This document shows positions 1 through 8,291 of a stretch of DNA of 64,000 nucleotides, one piece after another; position 1 is the first letter of the stretch; each line of letters opens with the position of its first letter. The translations under genes and the position numbers were made by a program. Under the pieces are notes generated by a model. That model was not told the origin of the DNA and made no database searches. It saw only the letters and a program-made list of their open reading frames with translations. The DNA comes from JANNBN01 sp963763885 (GTDB taxonomy: Bacteria; Actinomycetota; Acidimicrobiia; Acidimicrobiales; JANYDT01): contig CAVXQD010000001.1 in the NCBI GenBank assembly GCA_963763885.1, positions 806,001-870,000 on the forward strand. Direction: 5' to 3'.

Positions 1-1
1 G

Positions 2-262
2 CAGGTGATCGGTGTTCCCGACGGAAAGTACGGCGAAGAGATCATGGCGTGGGTGAAACTGAAAGCTGGCGCAACCCTTTCCGAGACTGAAGTCAGAGAT
101 TTCTGCAAGGGTCGCATTGCTCATTACAAGGTCCCCCGCTACGTGTTGTTCGTAGCCGAGTTCCCCATGACCGTCACCGGCAAGGTACGCAAGGTTGAAA
201 TGCGCGAAACGTCAATTCAGGCACTCGGCTTGCAAGACGCTGCCGCGATCAAAAACGCGTGA
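2..262 (+). CDS. acyl-CoA synthetase, C-terminal fragment (cut by window edge)
   Basis: The reading frame is open from the first full codon at position 2, so the gene starts upstream of the window. The visible 86 residues are the mobile C-terminal lid of an AMP-binding (ANL superfamily) ligase: VIGVPDGKYGEEI, then KVPRYVLFV and the A10 motif MTVTGKVRK with its catalytic Lys. This arrangement is typical of FadD-like medium/long-chain fatty acyl-CoA synthetases, which activate a carboxylate to acyl-AMP and then acyl-CoA. The substrate cannot be told from this part. Its last 14 bases overlap the convergent CoA-transferase gene. Confidence 0.85.
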   Translation, partial: QVIGVPDGKYGEEIMAWVKLKAGATLSETEVRDFCKGRIAHYKVPRYVLFVAEFPMTVTGKVRKVEMRETSIQALGLQDAAAIKNA

Positions 263-1466
263 TGGCTCCTTGGTTTCCGAGGTCTGCAATCTCGGCTGCG
301 CTAAGGCCTAGTTCTGTCAGCACAGCGGAAGTGTCTTCGCCGACGGTTCCGATGTGAGTTGTGGCTAATGCCGGACTATCGGTAAACGTCCACATCGGAC
401 GCGGCTGACGGACCCGGCCCATGTGCGGGGCTTGTTGTTCGGAGATGAGACCAAGACGCTTGATCAGGTTGTCTTCGTGCAGCGTTTCTCGTTTTCGGAC
501 AAGACCAGCTGCAACATCGTTCGCGGCAAAGTTGGCCATAAGTTCATCGGTTGTCTGTTCGAGCGCTGCTTGCTTCATCTCGTCGAGCAACGCCATGTAG
601 TTCAGACGCCGAGCCGGAATTGCGGCAAACCGTTCGTCTGCGACCCACTCCGGGCGACCCAAAGCGATTGCGAAACCGTCCCACGGTGGAGTCCCCGGAC
701 CACATGCAATCTCGCCACCATCTGACGTCGTCAGGATGTGAAAGGCCTTTGCCGGCAAAAGACGCGTGTGGGGCATCATGGTTTTCCAACGAGACTCAAC
801 CTCGGCAAAGTAGTTACCCATCGCGTCTGGCCACTCAAAGTGCAAGCCGACCTGAACCATGGGCACGTCCACCCGCTGACCACGACCCGTCCGTGTGCGG
901 ACGAGCAACGCAGCCAGGATCGCCTGTACCGCAGCGTTGGCCGTGGACTTGTCAACCACAAACTGGCTGATGAGCGAAGGAGTTCCCGTCTCCAGATCTC
1001 GCTGGTAGTCAACCATGCCAATTTGCGCCTGAACCACATAGTCGTACACAGGCACTTCGGCGTCTTGACCTTCGGAGCCGTAACCTGAAATTGCCACGTA
1101 GACAAGGCGATCATTGATGGCGGCAAGAGTTGGATAGTCGACACCCAACGAGGCCAGCTTCGAGGGCCGTACGTTGTGCAGGAAAACGTCAGCTTGCTGG
1201 ATGAGCCGGTGGAGCACGGCGCGACCGTCGGCCGTTGTTGCGTCGATTCCAACGAATCGCTTGCCTCTGTTCAACGCGTAAAACGCTGGCGAAACACCCT
1301 GCGGCTCAGCCGTCGGTGACGTCCGACGAGTCATATCGGGCCGTTCGGGAGCCTCGACCTTCAGCACCTCTGCGCCTAGCTCCGCAAGGATCATCCCCGC
1401 GTAAGGCCCTGAATACACGGCCGTCATCTCGACAACCTTGATTCCAACCAGCGGAGCGTCGCTCAT
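249..1466 (-). CDS. CaiB/BaiF family CoA transferase
   Basis: 405 residues, the usual length for class III (family III) CoA transferases, which move CoA between a donor acyl-CoA and an acid through a covalent aspartyl intermediate. The N-terminus has the family signature (VVEMTAVYSGPYAGMILAELGAEVLKVE) and the FVVDKSTANAAV stretch carries the likely catalytic Asp. The substrate is unknown. The gene converges with the acyl-CoA synthetase fragment, overlapping by 14 bp, and both neighbours suggest acyl-CoA catabolism. Closest named relatives could be formyl-CoA, carnitine or alpha-methylacyl-CoA racemase-type enzymes; the sequence alone does not discriminate. Confidence 0.85.
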   Translation of the reverse strand: MSDAPLVGIKVVEMTAVYSGPYAGMILAELGAEVLKVEAPERPDMTRRTSPTAEPQGVSPAFYALNRGKRFVGIDATTADGRAVLHRLIQQADVFLHNVRPSKLASLGVDYPTLAAINDRLVYVAISGYGSEGQDAEVPVYDYVVQAQIGMVDYQRDLETGTPSLISQFVVDKSTANAAVQAILAALLVRTRTGRGQRVDVPMVQVGLHFEWPDAMGNYFAEVESRWKTMMPHTRLLPAKAFHILTTSDGGEIACGPGTPPWDGFAIALGRPEWVADERFAAIPARRLNYMALLDEMKQAALEQTTDELMANFAANDVAAGLVRKRETLHEDNLIKRLGLISEQQAPHMGRVRQPRPMWTFTDSPALATTHIGTVGEDTSAVLTELGLSAAEIADLGNQGAITRF

Positions 1467-1561
1467 TCCGACACCTTACGTTTCGGCGTCGTGCGTTGCT
1501 TAGTCGCTACGAGTCGACCAAAAAGCAACCAGACGGTTACGCATCGCTGCAGTATCGCAGG

Positions 1562-2722
1562 TCAGTGCTCGAGGGCTCGTTTGACGATGTCGCCGGTGAG
1601 CTTGTCCTCGATAAGGAACGCGTCGTGCCCTGTGATGGAGTGGACTGTCTCCAGCGGTTTGTGCGTGTGAAACGCCAACTCGCGTTGCAGGCGGATGGGA
1701 TACAGCCGGTCACCTTCGAGGCCAACGATGGTGAGCACAGCCGTTGCACGCTGCATGGCCTCGTGCACCCCTCCCCTGCCCCGACCGATGTCGTGGTGGT
1801 TCATAGCTTCGTTGATGGCCAGGTACGTGTTTGGATCGAAGCGTCGCTCCAGACGGTACGCAGCGTGGTCTAGATACGACTCGACACCGTAACGACCCTT
1901 ACGATCTGGTCCCAGCGGCGTTTCAGCTGCGTGCGGCCTATTGCCGAATCGCTGATGCAGTTCGAGTTCGCTGCGATACGTGATGTGGCCCAGGCGACGC
2001 GCTTGAGCCATGCCCTGCACGGGACCACGCCCGTCGCCGACCTCGTAGTAGTCGCCGTCGTTCCAGGATGGATCTTCGACGATTGATCGCATCTGAATCG
2101 ACTGCAATGCGATCTGTTCTGCTGTTGCCTGCGATCCGACCCCGATGACGATGGCCCGGGCCACGCGATCTGGATAGCCAATTGACCACTCCAATGCGCG
2201 CATACCACCAAGGGACATGCCCACTACGGCGTGCCAACGGTTGATGCCCAGGAAGTCCGCCACCAACACCTCGGCGCTCACCATGTCTCTGATGGTTGTG
2301 ACAGGCCACCGTGAACCCCACGGTTTCCCGTCCGGTGCCAACGACGATGGGCCCGTTGAACCTTGACAGCCGCCCAAGACGTTGGGGCAGACCACAAACC
2401 AGCGGTCCGTGTCGATCCACTTTCCTGGGCCGATCACCGCGTCCCACCAGCCGACCTCGGGGTGGCCGGGACCGGCGGGACCAGCGGCATGACTGTCCGC
2501 AGTGAAACCGTGCAAGACCAACACGGCGTTGGATGCGTCGGGCGCAAGCGTGCCCCACGTTTCGAAACACATGGTGACCGGGAGTTGGTCCCCCCACGGA
2601 GTTCTCCCGATCTCAAGCGAGACGGAGCCAAGGTCGGCGAACTTTCGATGCCCGACAGGTTCGTCCCCCGGGCGAACCACGGGTCGCCATGGGCCGACAA
2701 TGTCCTTGGCTTCGGTGCTCAT
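1562..2722 (-). CDS. metX: homoserine O-acetyltransferase
   Basis: 386 residues, alpha/beta-hydrolase fold. MetX acylates L-homoserine from an acyl-CoA, the first committed step of methionine synthesis. Visible signatures: LVLHGFTADSHA oxyanion region, nucleophile elbow GMSLGGMRALEW (catalytic Ser), acid loop GLEGDRLYP (Asp) and the C-terminal GHDAFLIE (His). It lies 3 bp downstream of metY on the same strand and should be co-transcribed with it under the SAM riboswitch. Acetyl versus succinyl specificity cannot be fixed by eye; acetyl is the default for this family next to MetY. Confidence 0.93.
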   Translation of the reverse strand: MSTEAKDIVGPWRPVVRPGDEPVGHRKFADLGSVSLEIGRTPWGDQLPVTMCFETWGTLAPDASNAVLVLHGFTADSHAAGPAGPGHPEVGWWDAVIGPGKWIDTDRWFVVCPNVLGGCQGSTGPSSLAPDGKPWGSRWPVTTIRDMVSAEVLVADFLGINRWHAVVGMSLGGMRALEWSIGYPDRVARAIVIGVGSQATAEQIALQSIQMRSIVEDPSWNDGDYYEVGDGRGPVQGMAQARRLGHITYRSELELHQRFGNRPHAAETPLGPDRKGRYGVESYLDHAAYRLERRFDPNTYLAINEAMNHHDIGRGRGGVHEAMQRATAVLTIVGLEGDRLYPIRLQRELAFHTHKPLETVHSITGHDAFLIEDKLTGDIVKRALEH

Positions 2723-2725
2723 GTG

Positions 2726-4015
2726 TCAGCCGCGCGCAGCAGCAAACCCTGCTTCGAGGTCTGCAATGAGGTCTTCAACAGTCTCAAGACCGACCGACAG
2801 GCGGATGAGACCTTCCGTGACACCGGTCGTGAGACGCTCAGCGTCTGTGAGCTGACTGTGCGTTGTTGAGGCGGGGTGAATCACCAACGAGCGAAGGTCG
2901 CCGACGTTGGCAAGGTGGGAGAACAAGCTGAGCGAGTCGACGAACTTCTTGCCGGCGGCAACCCCGCCTTTCAACTCAAAGTTGACGATGGCGCCAGCAC
3001 CCTTGGGAAGGTACTTTGCGGCGTTGGCAGCCCACGGCGAGGAAGCCAGCCCCGGGTAACGGACAATTTCGACATCGGGGTGACCCTCGAGGTACTTGGC
3101 GACCGCAACCGCGTTCTGCACGTGACGATCCATACGTACGCTGAGGGTTTCTGCTCCCTGCAGAATCATCCACGCGTTGAACGGCGAGATTGCTGCGCCG
3201 TAGTCACGCAACAGCTGCACACGGGCCTTGATGATGTAAGCGATGTTGCCGAGCGCTTCTGCGTAGTTGAGCCCGTGATAGCTGGGGTCTGGTGTGGTGA
3301 GACCTGGGAATTTGTCATTCTGCGCCCAATTGAAGGTTCCGCCGTCGACGATGATGCCGCCGATTGAGGTGCCGTGGCCGCCAATGAACTTGGTGAGGGA
3401 GTGCACGACAATGTCTGCACCGTGTTCGAGGGGACGAAGCAAGTACGGGGTGGTCAGCGTGTTGTCGACGATGAGGGGGACGCCTGCGGCATGGGCCACA
3501 TCGGCGATACCGCGGATGTCGAGCACGTCGCCCTTGGGGTTACCGACCGATTCGCCGTAGAACGCCTTGGTATTTGGCCGGACCAGTTTGCGCCACTCTT
3601 CCAGGTCATCTGGATTCTCGACGAAGTCGACCTCGATGCCCAACTTTGGAAGGTTGTAGTGGAACAAATTGTACGTTCCGCCGTACAGGCTGGCTGAGGC
3701 CACGATGTGGCTTCCCTGTTCGGCAAGGTTGAGAATTGCCATCGTCTCGGCGGCCTGACCGGAGGCCACTGCCAATGCAGCCACGCCGCCCTCAAGCGAC
3801 GCAATGCGCTGCTCCAGCACGTCTTGGGTGGGGTTCATGATGCGGGTGTAAATGTTGCCGCTCTCGGCCAGACCGAACAGCGCCGCTGCGTGGTCTGTGT
3901 CTCGGAACGCGTAGCTGGTCGTTTGATACAGCGGCGTGGCGCGGGCACCCGTGGTGGGATCCGGTGCAGCCCCGGCGTGAATCTGGCGAGTCTCGAAACC
4001 CCAATTGGTCGTCAT
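2726..4015 (-). CDS. metY: O-acetylhomoserine sulfhydrylase (aminocarboxypropyltransferase)
   Basis: 429 residues, Cys/Met-metabolism PLP-dependent family. It condenses O-acetylhomoserine with sulfide (direct sulfhydrylation) to give homocysteine. Visible: N-terminal GFETRQIHAGAAPDPTTGARATPLYQTTSY, SGQAAETMAILNL, and the PLP-lysine region HSLTKFIGGHG. It starts at an ATG with AAAGGA 7 nt upstream. The leader of about 130 nt between the riboswitch core and this ATG is part of the transcript. First gene of the metY-metX operon. Confidence 0.93.
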   Translation of the reverse strand: MTTNWGFETRQIHAGAAPDPTTGARATPLYQTTSYAFRDTDHAAALFGLAESGNIYTRIMNPTQDVLEQRIASLEGGVAALAVASGQAAETMAILNLAEQGSHIVASASLYGGTYNLFHYNLPKLGIEVDFVENPDDLEEWRKLVRPNTKAFYGESVGNPKGDVLDIRGIADVAHAAGVPLIVDNTLTTPYLLRPLEHGADIVVHSLTKFIGGHGTSIGGIIVDGGTFNWAQNDKFPGLTTPDPSYHGLNYAEALGNIAYIIKARVQLLRDYGAAISPFNAWMILQGAETLSVRMDRHVQNAVAVAKYLEGHPDVEIVRYPGLASSPWAANAAKYLPKGAGAIVNFELKGGVAAGKKFVDSLSLFSHLANVGDLRSLVIHPASTTHSQLTDAERLTTGVTEGLIRLSVGLETVEDLIADLEAGFAAARG

Positions 4016-4146
4016 GACAGAGTCCTTTTACGAAGTTCAGGTAGGTGTGGTTCGGTGAGGTTTGGTGCAGATACGGCGAAGGTACAACTCGCATCCAGAG
4101 AAGCGGTGACCAGCCGTTGGCACGTCCGAGGTGCACCACTGCGCGT

Positions 4147-4229
4147 TCATCGTACGGGCGTTGGCACCTGGTGCTTTCGCACTGGTTGCCGCAGCGTCAA
4201 CGGGCCCGTCCCTCAGCTGCTCTGGATGA
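4147..4229 (-). promoter_or_regulatory. SAM-I (S-box) riboswitch upstream of metY-metX
   Basis: Read on the minus strand, the leader contains the S-box core in order: CCAGAGCAGCTGAGGGAC, GGGCCC, GTTGACGCTGCGGCAACC (with the invariant GCAACC), a GCGAAAGC-capped hairpin, then GGTGCCAAC and the closing strand. P1 can form between TCATC (4225-4229) and GATGA (4147-4151). The core is short, about 83 nt, because P3/P4 loops are minimal. S-box RNAs bind S-adenosylmethionine and switch methionine genes off. No obvious terminator hairpin with a U-run follows in the 131 nt before the ATG, so control of translation initiation is more likely than attenuation (inference). Confidence 0.92.
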
Positions 4230-4322
4230 TGCAGGTACTCTGCCAAAGCAAACCCGACCATGTCAATCAGGTTTCGGTTCACCAGGGGAAGGGACTTCAG
4301 TCGAGTCGAGCAAACTAACCGG

Positions 4323-5174
4323 GTGACACACGATTGGCTGAGCCGAAGGGTCCTTCACTACGCGCACCAAGGCGGCGCTCGTGAGGCACCTTCTTCCACG
4401 CTGTTCGCGTTCCACCAAGCGGTGGGTGGCGGAGCGGACGCGCTCGAGATGGACGTGCACATGACCGCCGACGGGTACCTCGTGGTCGCGCACGACGCCA
4501 CCATCGACCGAACTACCCAATCCTCTGGGAGTATCGACGTTCTCACCCTTGATCGGCTGCGGTCTCTCGACTTCGCACACTGGTGGTCGCCCGGACACGA
4601 TGCGGTCACAGGGCTCCCGGACCACCAGTACCCGTTACGTGGTCGTGCTCCCGACGATGCTCGCCTGGGGATCACTCTGTTAACCGAGGTACTCGACGCG
4701 TTCCCGAACACGTTGCTCAACTTCGATATCAAGGGCGGGCGGGTCCCATATGAGCAGGAACTGGTAGACATTCTGCGCGCATATGACCGTAGAGACAACG
4801 TGATAGTTGCATCGTTCCACGACGAACATCTGCAACGATTCAGAGCGTTGGCCCCAGAGGTGTGTACGTCGTCTGCGCTACACGAGTCCTATTCCATCGC
4901 GCAGGCTCTTACAGAGAACCTGGCAATAGACCTTCCGCCTTCGCTCGTCGCCCTTCAAGTGCCCTACCGGTTCGCTGCTTCTGACGATCCGCTCTTCGAC
5001 GATCTGCTGGTCGACGCGGCCCACAGGCGTGGACTCGCAGTTCATGTCTGGACGATCGACGATGAAGCCGAGATGCTGGAGGTGATTCGAACCGGGGCAG
5101 ATGGAATCATGACGGACTTCCCAAGCCGCTTGGAGTCTGTGCTGGCGCTTCACGAGATTCCACGTTGGCGCTGA
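4323..5174 (+). CDS. glycerophosphodiester phosphodiesterase
   Basis: 283 residues from GTG 4323; the frame is open back to an ATG at 4260, but that would run over the metY promoter region and adds residues not seen in the family. GDPD-family TIM barrel: YAHQGGAREAPSSTLFAF (catalytic His), GADALEMDVHMTADGYLVVAHD (Glu, Asp, His metal/catalytic residues), and the C-terminal AVHVWTIDDEAEMLEVIRTGADGIMTDFP. It hydrolyses glycerophosphodiesters to glycerol-3-phosphate and an alcohol. No signal peptide, so probably cytoplasmic. Divergent from metY. Confidence 0.88.
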   Translation: MTHDWLSRRVLHYAHQGGAREAPSSTLFAFHQAVGGGADALEMDVHMTADGYLVVAHDATIDRTTQSSGSIDVLTLDRLRSLDFAHWWSPGHDAVTGLPDHQYPLRGRAPDDARLGITLLTEVLDAFPNTLLNFDIKGGRVPYEQELVDILRAYDRRDNVIVASFHDEHLQRFRALAPEVCTSSALHESYSIAQALTENLAIDLPPSLVALQVPYRFAASDDPLFDDLLVDAAHRRGLAVHVWTIDDEAEMLEVIRTGADGIMTDFPSRLESVLALHEIPRWR

Positions 5175-5189
5175 GTCCACAGTTCTTTG

Positions 5190-6077
5190 TCAGCGCGCTG
5201 AGGGATTCTTTTCTGCAAGGAACTCCGATGCCACAAGCACCTCACCCGTGTCGTCGTCGATCACGACAACAACATCGGAGATAACCCGCAAGGACACGGT
5301 GGTCGACGGCTGCGCCCCGTCGCTTCGACGCGTCACGATCCCGGTGGCCCGAGAGGACTCCATGCCCGTGAAAACAACAAACCATGCCGCACGAGGTTCA
5401 GTCTCGACCGACTCCAGCTTGCCGAGCCACTCGCCGATCGGAGCGTCGAACTCGGCAAAGAACGTATCGACGTCAGCCGGGCGCAACGAACCGCCGAACT
5501 GCTGAGCTGCAAGCTTCGTCGCCGTTGCGGTTACTGCTGCGCGCCGCCGAATGGGAGTCACTGAACGAGGCAACGGACGTGCCTTGATTGCTCCGTTTGC
5601 ATACGAAACCGGCGAGCGGAGCCGCCACGCGGGCAGCGCAACCGTTTGAGAGGAAGGCAGTTCGCCGACGGCCGGACCCCCCAGCGCTGTCGTTGGTGCA
5701 CTTCCAGCGGCCAACGCCATATCTGGCAACGACCCGATTGTTCGACGGGCGGTTTGCGAACCTGCGACGCTCAACGGATCAGAGCTATCCGCAAGGGTTG
5801 TCACCGCGGAAGCAGAAAGCTCTGCACGTGCTCCGGGATCGTCGATGGACGCAGGTTCAGGCGTCCTCCGTCCGGTTCCTTGTCCAAACTCTTCCTCCAG
5901 CATCTGCCCGCCGAACAGGACGAATGCCATTGCCGCGCCAGCGACGAGCACCCCAACCAGGGAACGAATGCGGAATCGGGTGCGTCGCGACGATTTTGGC
6001 CACGGTTGAACCAAGGCACGCTGAGCGCTCCGACCATGCGCCCGATGGATAATCCGATGAGACGCCCAGGTGAGCAC
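5190..6077 (-). CDS. membrane-anchored protein of unknown function
   Basis: 295 residues from a GTG. A basic N-terminus (about residues 1-37) is followed by one hydrophobic segment (SLVGVLVAGAAMAFVLFGG, about 39-57), then a long low-complexity Ala/Ser/Pro-rich linker to about residue 180, and a folded-looking C-terminal part (about 180-295) ending VVVVIDDDTGEVLVASEFLAEK. This fits a single-pass protein with an extracytoplasmic domain. It is divergent from the ECF sigma gene, so it may belong to that regulon (inference). I recognise no named domain; the C-terminal part has a vague PepSY-like look but nothing decisive. Confidence 0.6.
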   Translation of the reverse strand: MLTWASHRIIHRAHGRSAQRALVQPWPKSSRRTRFRIRSLVGVLVAGAAMAFVLFGGQMLEEEFGQGTGRRTPEPASIDDPGARAELSASAVTTLADSSDPLSVAGSQTARRTIGSLPDMALAAGSAPTTALGGPAVGELPSSQTVALPAWRLRSPVSYANGAIKARPLPRSVTPIRRRAAVTATATKLAAQQFGGSLRPADVDTFFAEFDAPIGEWLGKLESVETEPRAAWFVVFTGMESSRATGIVTRRSDGAQPSTTVSLRVISDVVVVIDDDTGEVLVASEFLAEKNPSAR

Positions 6078-6184
6078 CCCGCCACGCTAGAAGAATCCTC
6101 CTCCTCAACCGCGGACCCACGCTGGAACCCCCGCAAACCGACCGAGCAGGCTGATTTGCCCAGATTCGGTCACAGAGTTTCGAT

Positions 6185-6208
6185 ATTTCCTAGCCAGATA
6201 GAGGAAAT
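6185..6208. promoter_or_regulatory. inverted repeat in divergent promoter region (candidate operator)
   Basis: ATTTCCT (6185-6191) and AGGAAAT (6202-6208) form a perfect 7-bp inverted repeat with a 10-bp spacer. It lies about 110 bp upstream of the start of the gene at 5190-6077 and about 120 bp before the sigma-factor start, in the 252-bp space between these divergent genes. An operator or promoter role is inference; no regulator is assigned. Confidence 0.3.
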
Positions 6209-6329
6209 TGCTCGGCTAATCACTGCGCAGACAAAAGGTTCGCGACTACGGCCCACTCAGGTCGTCAGTAAGAACATGTACGCGTTCGTCAAGTTGCTCG
6301 TCCTGAGCACCTCCTACGATGGGGCCTCG

Positions 6330-7028
6330 ATGGACGAGGTTCCCACCTCTCGGGTACCGATTGACTCACGGCGAAGCGTTGCAGTTCCTCCGCCGTTCAA
6401 TACATCTATGTCTGGTCCTCCTTCTGGTCCCCCTTCTGGTCCGGCGGCCGCTGTTGACCTCACTCAGATCGGCGCAGGAGCCTCCACGGAGGCTTCCCGT
6501 GCAGGATCGGGCTCCGTGCTGACAGCGGAGGATCCACGCTCCCTGCTTCAGAGCATGATCGGCGAGCACTCCGCCGCCATGTTTCGCCTCGCAAAATCGA
6601 TAGTCCGGGACTCTGCCTTGGCCGAGGACGTTGTGCAAGAGAGCCTGATGAAAGCTTGGCAGGCTGCGGGCTCGTTCCGCGGGGACTCGTCAATGCGTTC
6701 CTGGATCCTTCGAATCACGCAAAACACTGCAATCTCCATGCTGAGGAAGCGCCGCGAGGACTTCCGTGATCCGGTCAATGTGCCGGAGATACCCGACCTT
6801 GTTGGGCAAACCGACCGCCAAGCCGCTGGCCGCGCAATGGTGAACGACCTATGGATCGCGCTTGCTGATCTGGACCAAACTTCCCGAACGATCGTCGTGC
6901 TCCGCGAGCTCGAAGGTCTCACTTACGAGGAGATCAGCGACGTGCTGGACCTTCCGCTTCCCACAATTAAGACTCGATTATTCCGTTCAAGGCGCACCCT
7001 TGCATCGGTGTTGGAGGAATGGCGATGA
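6330..7028 (+). CDS. ECF (sigma-70 family) RNA polymerase sigma factor
   Basis: 232 residues from ATG 6330. The frame is open much further upstream, but that stretch lies over the divergent gene; ATG 6276 is the alternative. Residues about 1-70 are a Pro/Ser/Gly-rich extension. Region 2 follows: MFRLAKSIVRDSALAEDVVQESLMKAWQ with FRGDSSMRSWILRITQNTA. Region 4: LDQTSRTIVVLRELEGLTYEEISDVLDLPLPTIKTRLFRSRRTL. ECF sigmas direct polymerase to stress or envelope regulons and are usually held by a co-transcribed anti-sigma factor; the next gene overlaps this stop by 4 bp (ATGA). Confidence 0.9.
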   Translation: MDEVPTSRVPIDSRRSVAVPPPFNTSMSGPPSGPPSGPAAAVDLTQIGAGASTEASRAGSGSVLTAEDPRSLLQSMIGEHSAAMFRLAKSIVRDSALAEDVVQESLMKAWQAAGSFRGDSSMRSWILRITQNTAISMLRKRREDFRDPVNVPEIPDLVGQTDRQAAGRAMVNDLWIALADLDQTSRTIVVLRELEGLTYEEISDVLDLPLPTIKTRLFRSRRTLASVLEEWR

Positions 7029-7369
7029 CCCGATTGACCCCCGCTACCAGTGGTGGACTCATCCTGACCCCGCTCGACCAACGACTGCTCGGGTGGCTGG
7101 ACACAGACACGTCTCGCTTTGAGCGATACATCTCCGCGCACCCAGAAGCCGCCGACAGGATTGACCAGTTGTTGGCGCTTGGCGACGACATCCAGCAACG
7201 AATGAGCCGGGCTCTTGATGATGCGTTTGCGGTCCCGCATAACCTTGTGGATCGCCTCTCAGCCTCAATTGGCGCTTCTCGCGACACCGGCGCCGCTTCG
7301 GTGGCGATGGATCTGTTCGGGATTGCCGGCGAGACGTTTGTTGCTTGGCTAACACCCGAGACGTCTTGA
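7025..7369 (+). CDS. putative anti-sigma factor (small, no zinc motif)
   Basis: 114 residues from ATG 7025, which overlaps the sigma stop codon and has GGAGG at 7013-7017; the alternative ATG 7019 is too close to that site. Placement suggests an anti-sigma factor for the upstream ECF sigma. The N-terminal part resembles the helical start of such proteins (LLGWLDTDTSRFERYISAHPEAADRIDQLL). However, it has no His-x3-Cys-x2-Cys zinc motif and no clear transmembrane helix, so it is not a standard ZAS protein. Function is inferred from context only. Confidence 0.6.
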   Translation: MTRLTPATSGGLILTPLDQRLLGWLDTDTSRFERYISAHPEAADRIDQLLALGDDIQQRMSRALDDAFAVPHNLVDRLSASIGASRDTGAASVAMDLFGIAGETFVAWLTPETS

Positions 7370-7489
7370 CCCTTCGGCAAAATCGCTTTACTCGGGTTCA
7401 ACTCCGCTCCCTCCGTTCACCGATCGCCCGCTCCGGTATCGTTGGACCATGCAGCAGCCAGGGGCCAACCCTCCGAACAGGCCCATCGG

Positions 7490-8245
7490 ATGATTCTCAT
7501 GGTCGCCCAACCAGACGGAGCAGTTCTCCGGCTGCTCATCGTTTTGGCGGTCGTCGTTGCCCTTGCTGTCCTCACTCCTTTGATTGCAAAGCTGGGGTCC
7601 CGTTGGCTGGCCAAACACGAGCTAGAAAACAGGCGGGCGCTGGCCGAACCGGCCCGACGGTTCATCAGCACCCTGATGATCACCGCTGGTCTCATCGTGG
7701 TCTTGGGCATCATCTCGCCGTCGAGTCTCGAGCCGTTTCCTACCCAGATTGTGCAGTTTCTGCCACGGCTCCTCATCACCGTGTTGCTCTTCCTGGTGGG
7801 TTCAACTGTCGCTTCCATCGTCTCCGGCGTGGTGGGCTTGGCAGCAACAAAATCGACCGGCAAACCACAACCAGGAATTGTGCGACTGGTTCGGACCCTC
7901 GTTTCGGGTTTGATTGGTTTGTTGGCGATTGGACAGCTGGGAGTCAACACCAAAGTATTGGACACCATCACGCAGGCGGTGGTGTTTGCCGCCGCTGGCA
8001 CTGTTGCATTGCTTTGTGTACTTGGCGGTCGGGACGTTGCGTCCAACATCTCGTCTGGCAGGTACCTGCGCCGAATCATCCGGGCCGGCGACCAGATAGA
8101 GACCGAAACCGGCTCCGGCGTGGTGGTTGCAGTCCATGGCGCCACAATTGAGTTACAGGACCCTGATGGGTGGGTTGTGCACCTACCGAATCAACAGGTC
8201 CTGCAAAACCCAATTCGGGTCTTGGCGGCTGATTCCGAGCCGTAA
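7490..8245 (+). CDS. MscS-family mechanosensitive channel-like membrane protein
   Basis: About 251 residues from ATG 7490 (a TTG at 7442 would add 16). It has four or more hydrophobic helices: RLLIVLAVVVALAVLTPLIA, TLMITAGLIVVLGII, LLITVLLFLVGSTVASIVSGVVGLA and a pore-like segment VVFAAAGTVALLCVLGGRDVASNISSG. These are followed by a small beta domain (RAGDQIETETGSGVVVAVHGATIELQDPDGWVVHLPN) matching the MscS beta domain where the last TM meets the cytoplasmic vestibule. It lacks the large C-terminal cage, so it is a short family member. Likely an osmotic release channel or a small conductance relative. Confidence 0.7.
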   Translation: MILMVAQPDGAVLRLLIVLAVVVALAVLTPLIAKLGSRWLAKHELENRRALAEPARRFISTLMITAGLIVVLGIISPSSLEPFPTQIVQFLPRLLITVLLFLVGSTVASIVSGVVGLAATKSTGKPQPGIVRLVRTLVSGLIGLLAIGQLGVNTKVLDTITQAVVFAAAGTVALLCVLGGRDVASNISSGRYLRRIIRAGDQIETETGSGVVVAVHGATIELQDPDGWVVHLPNQQVLQNPIRVLAADSEP

Positions 8246-8291
8246 CGACACTGGTGCTGTGTCGACCCGTTGCCGCCCCGGAACGGCTGCG

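Noticed and set aside
5646..6329. N-terminal extension of the ECF sigma reading frame
   Set aside because: The extension is antisense to the 5190-6077 gene and lacks sigma features; a start at 6330 is more natural.
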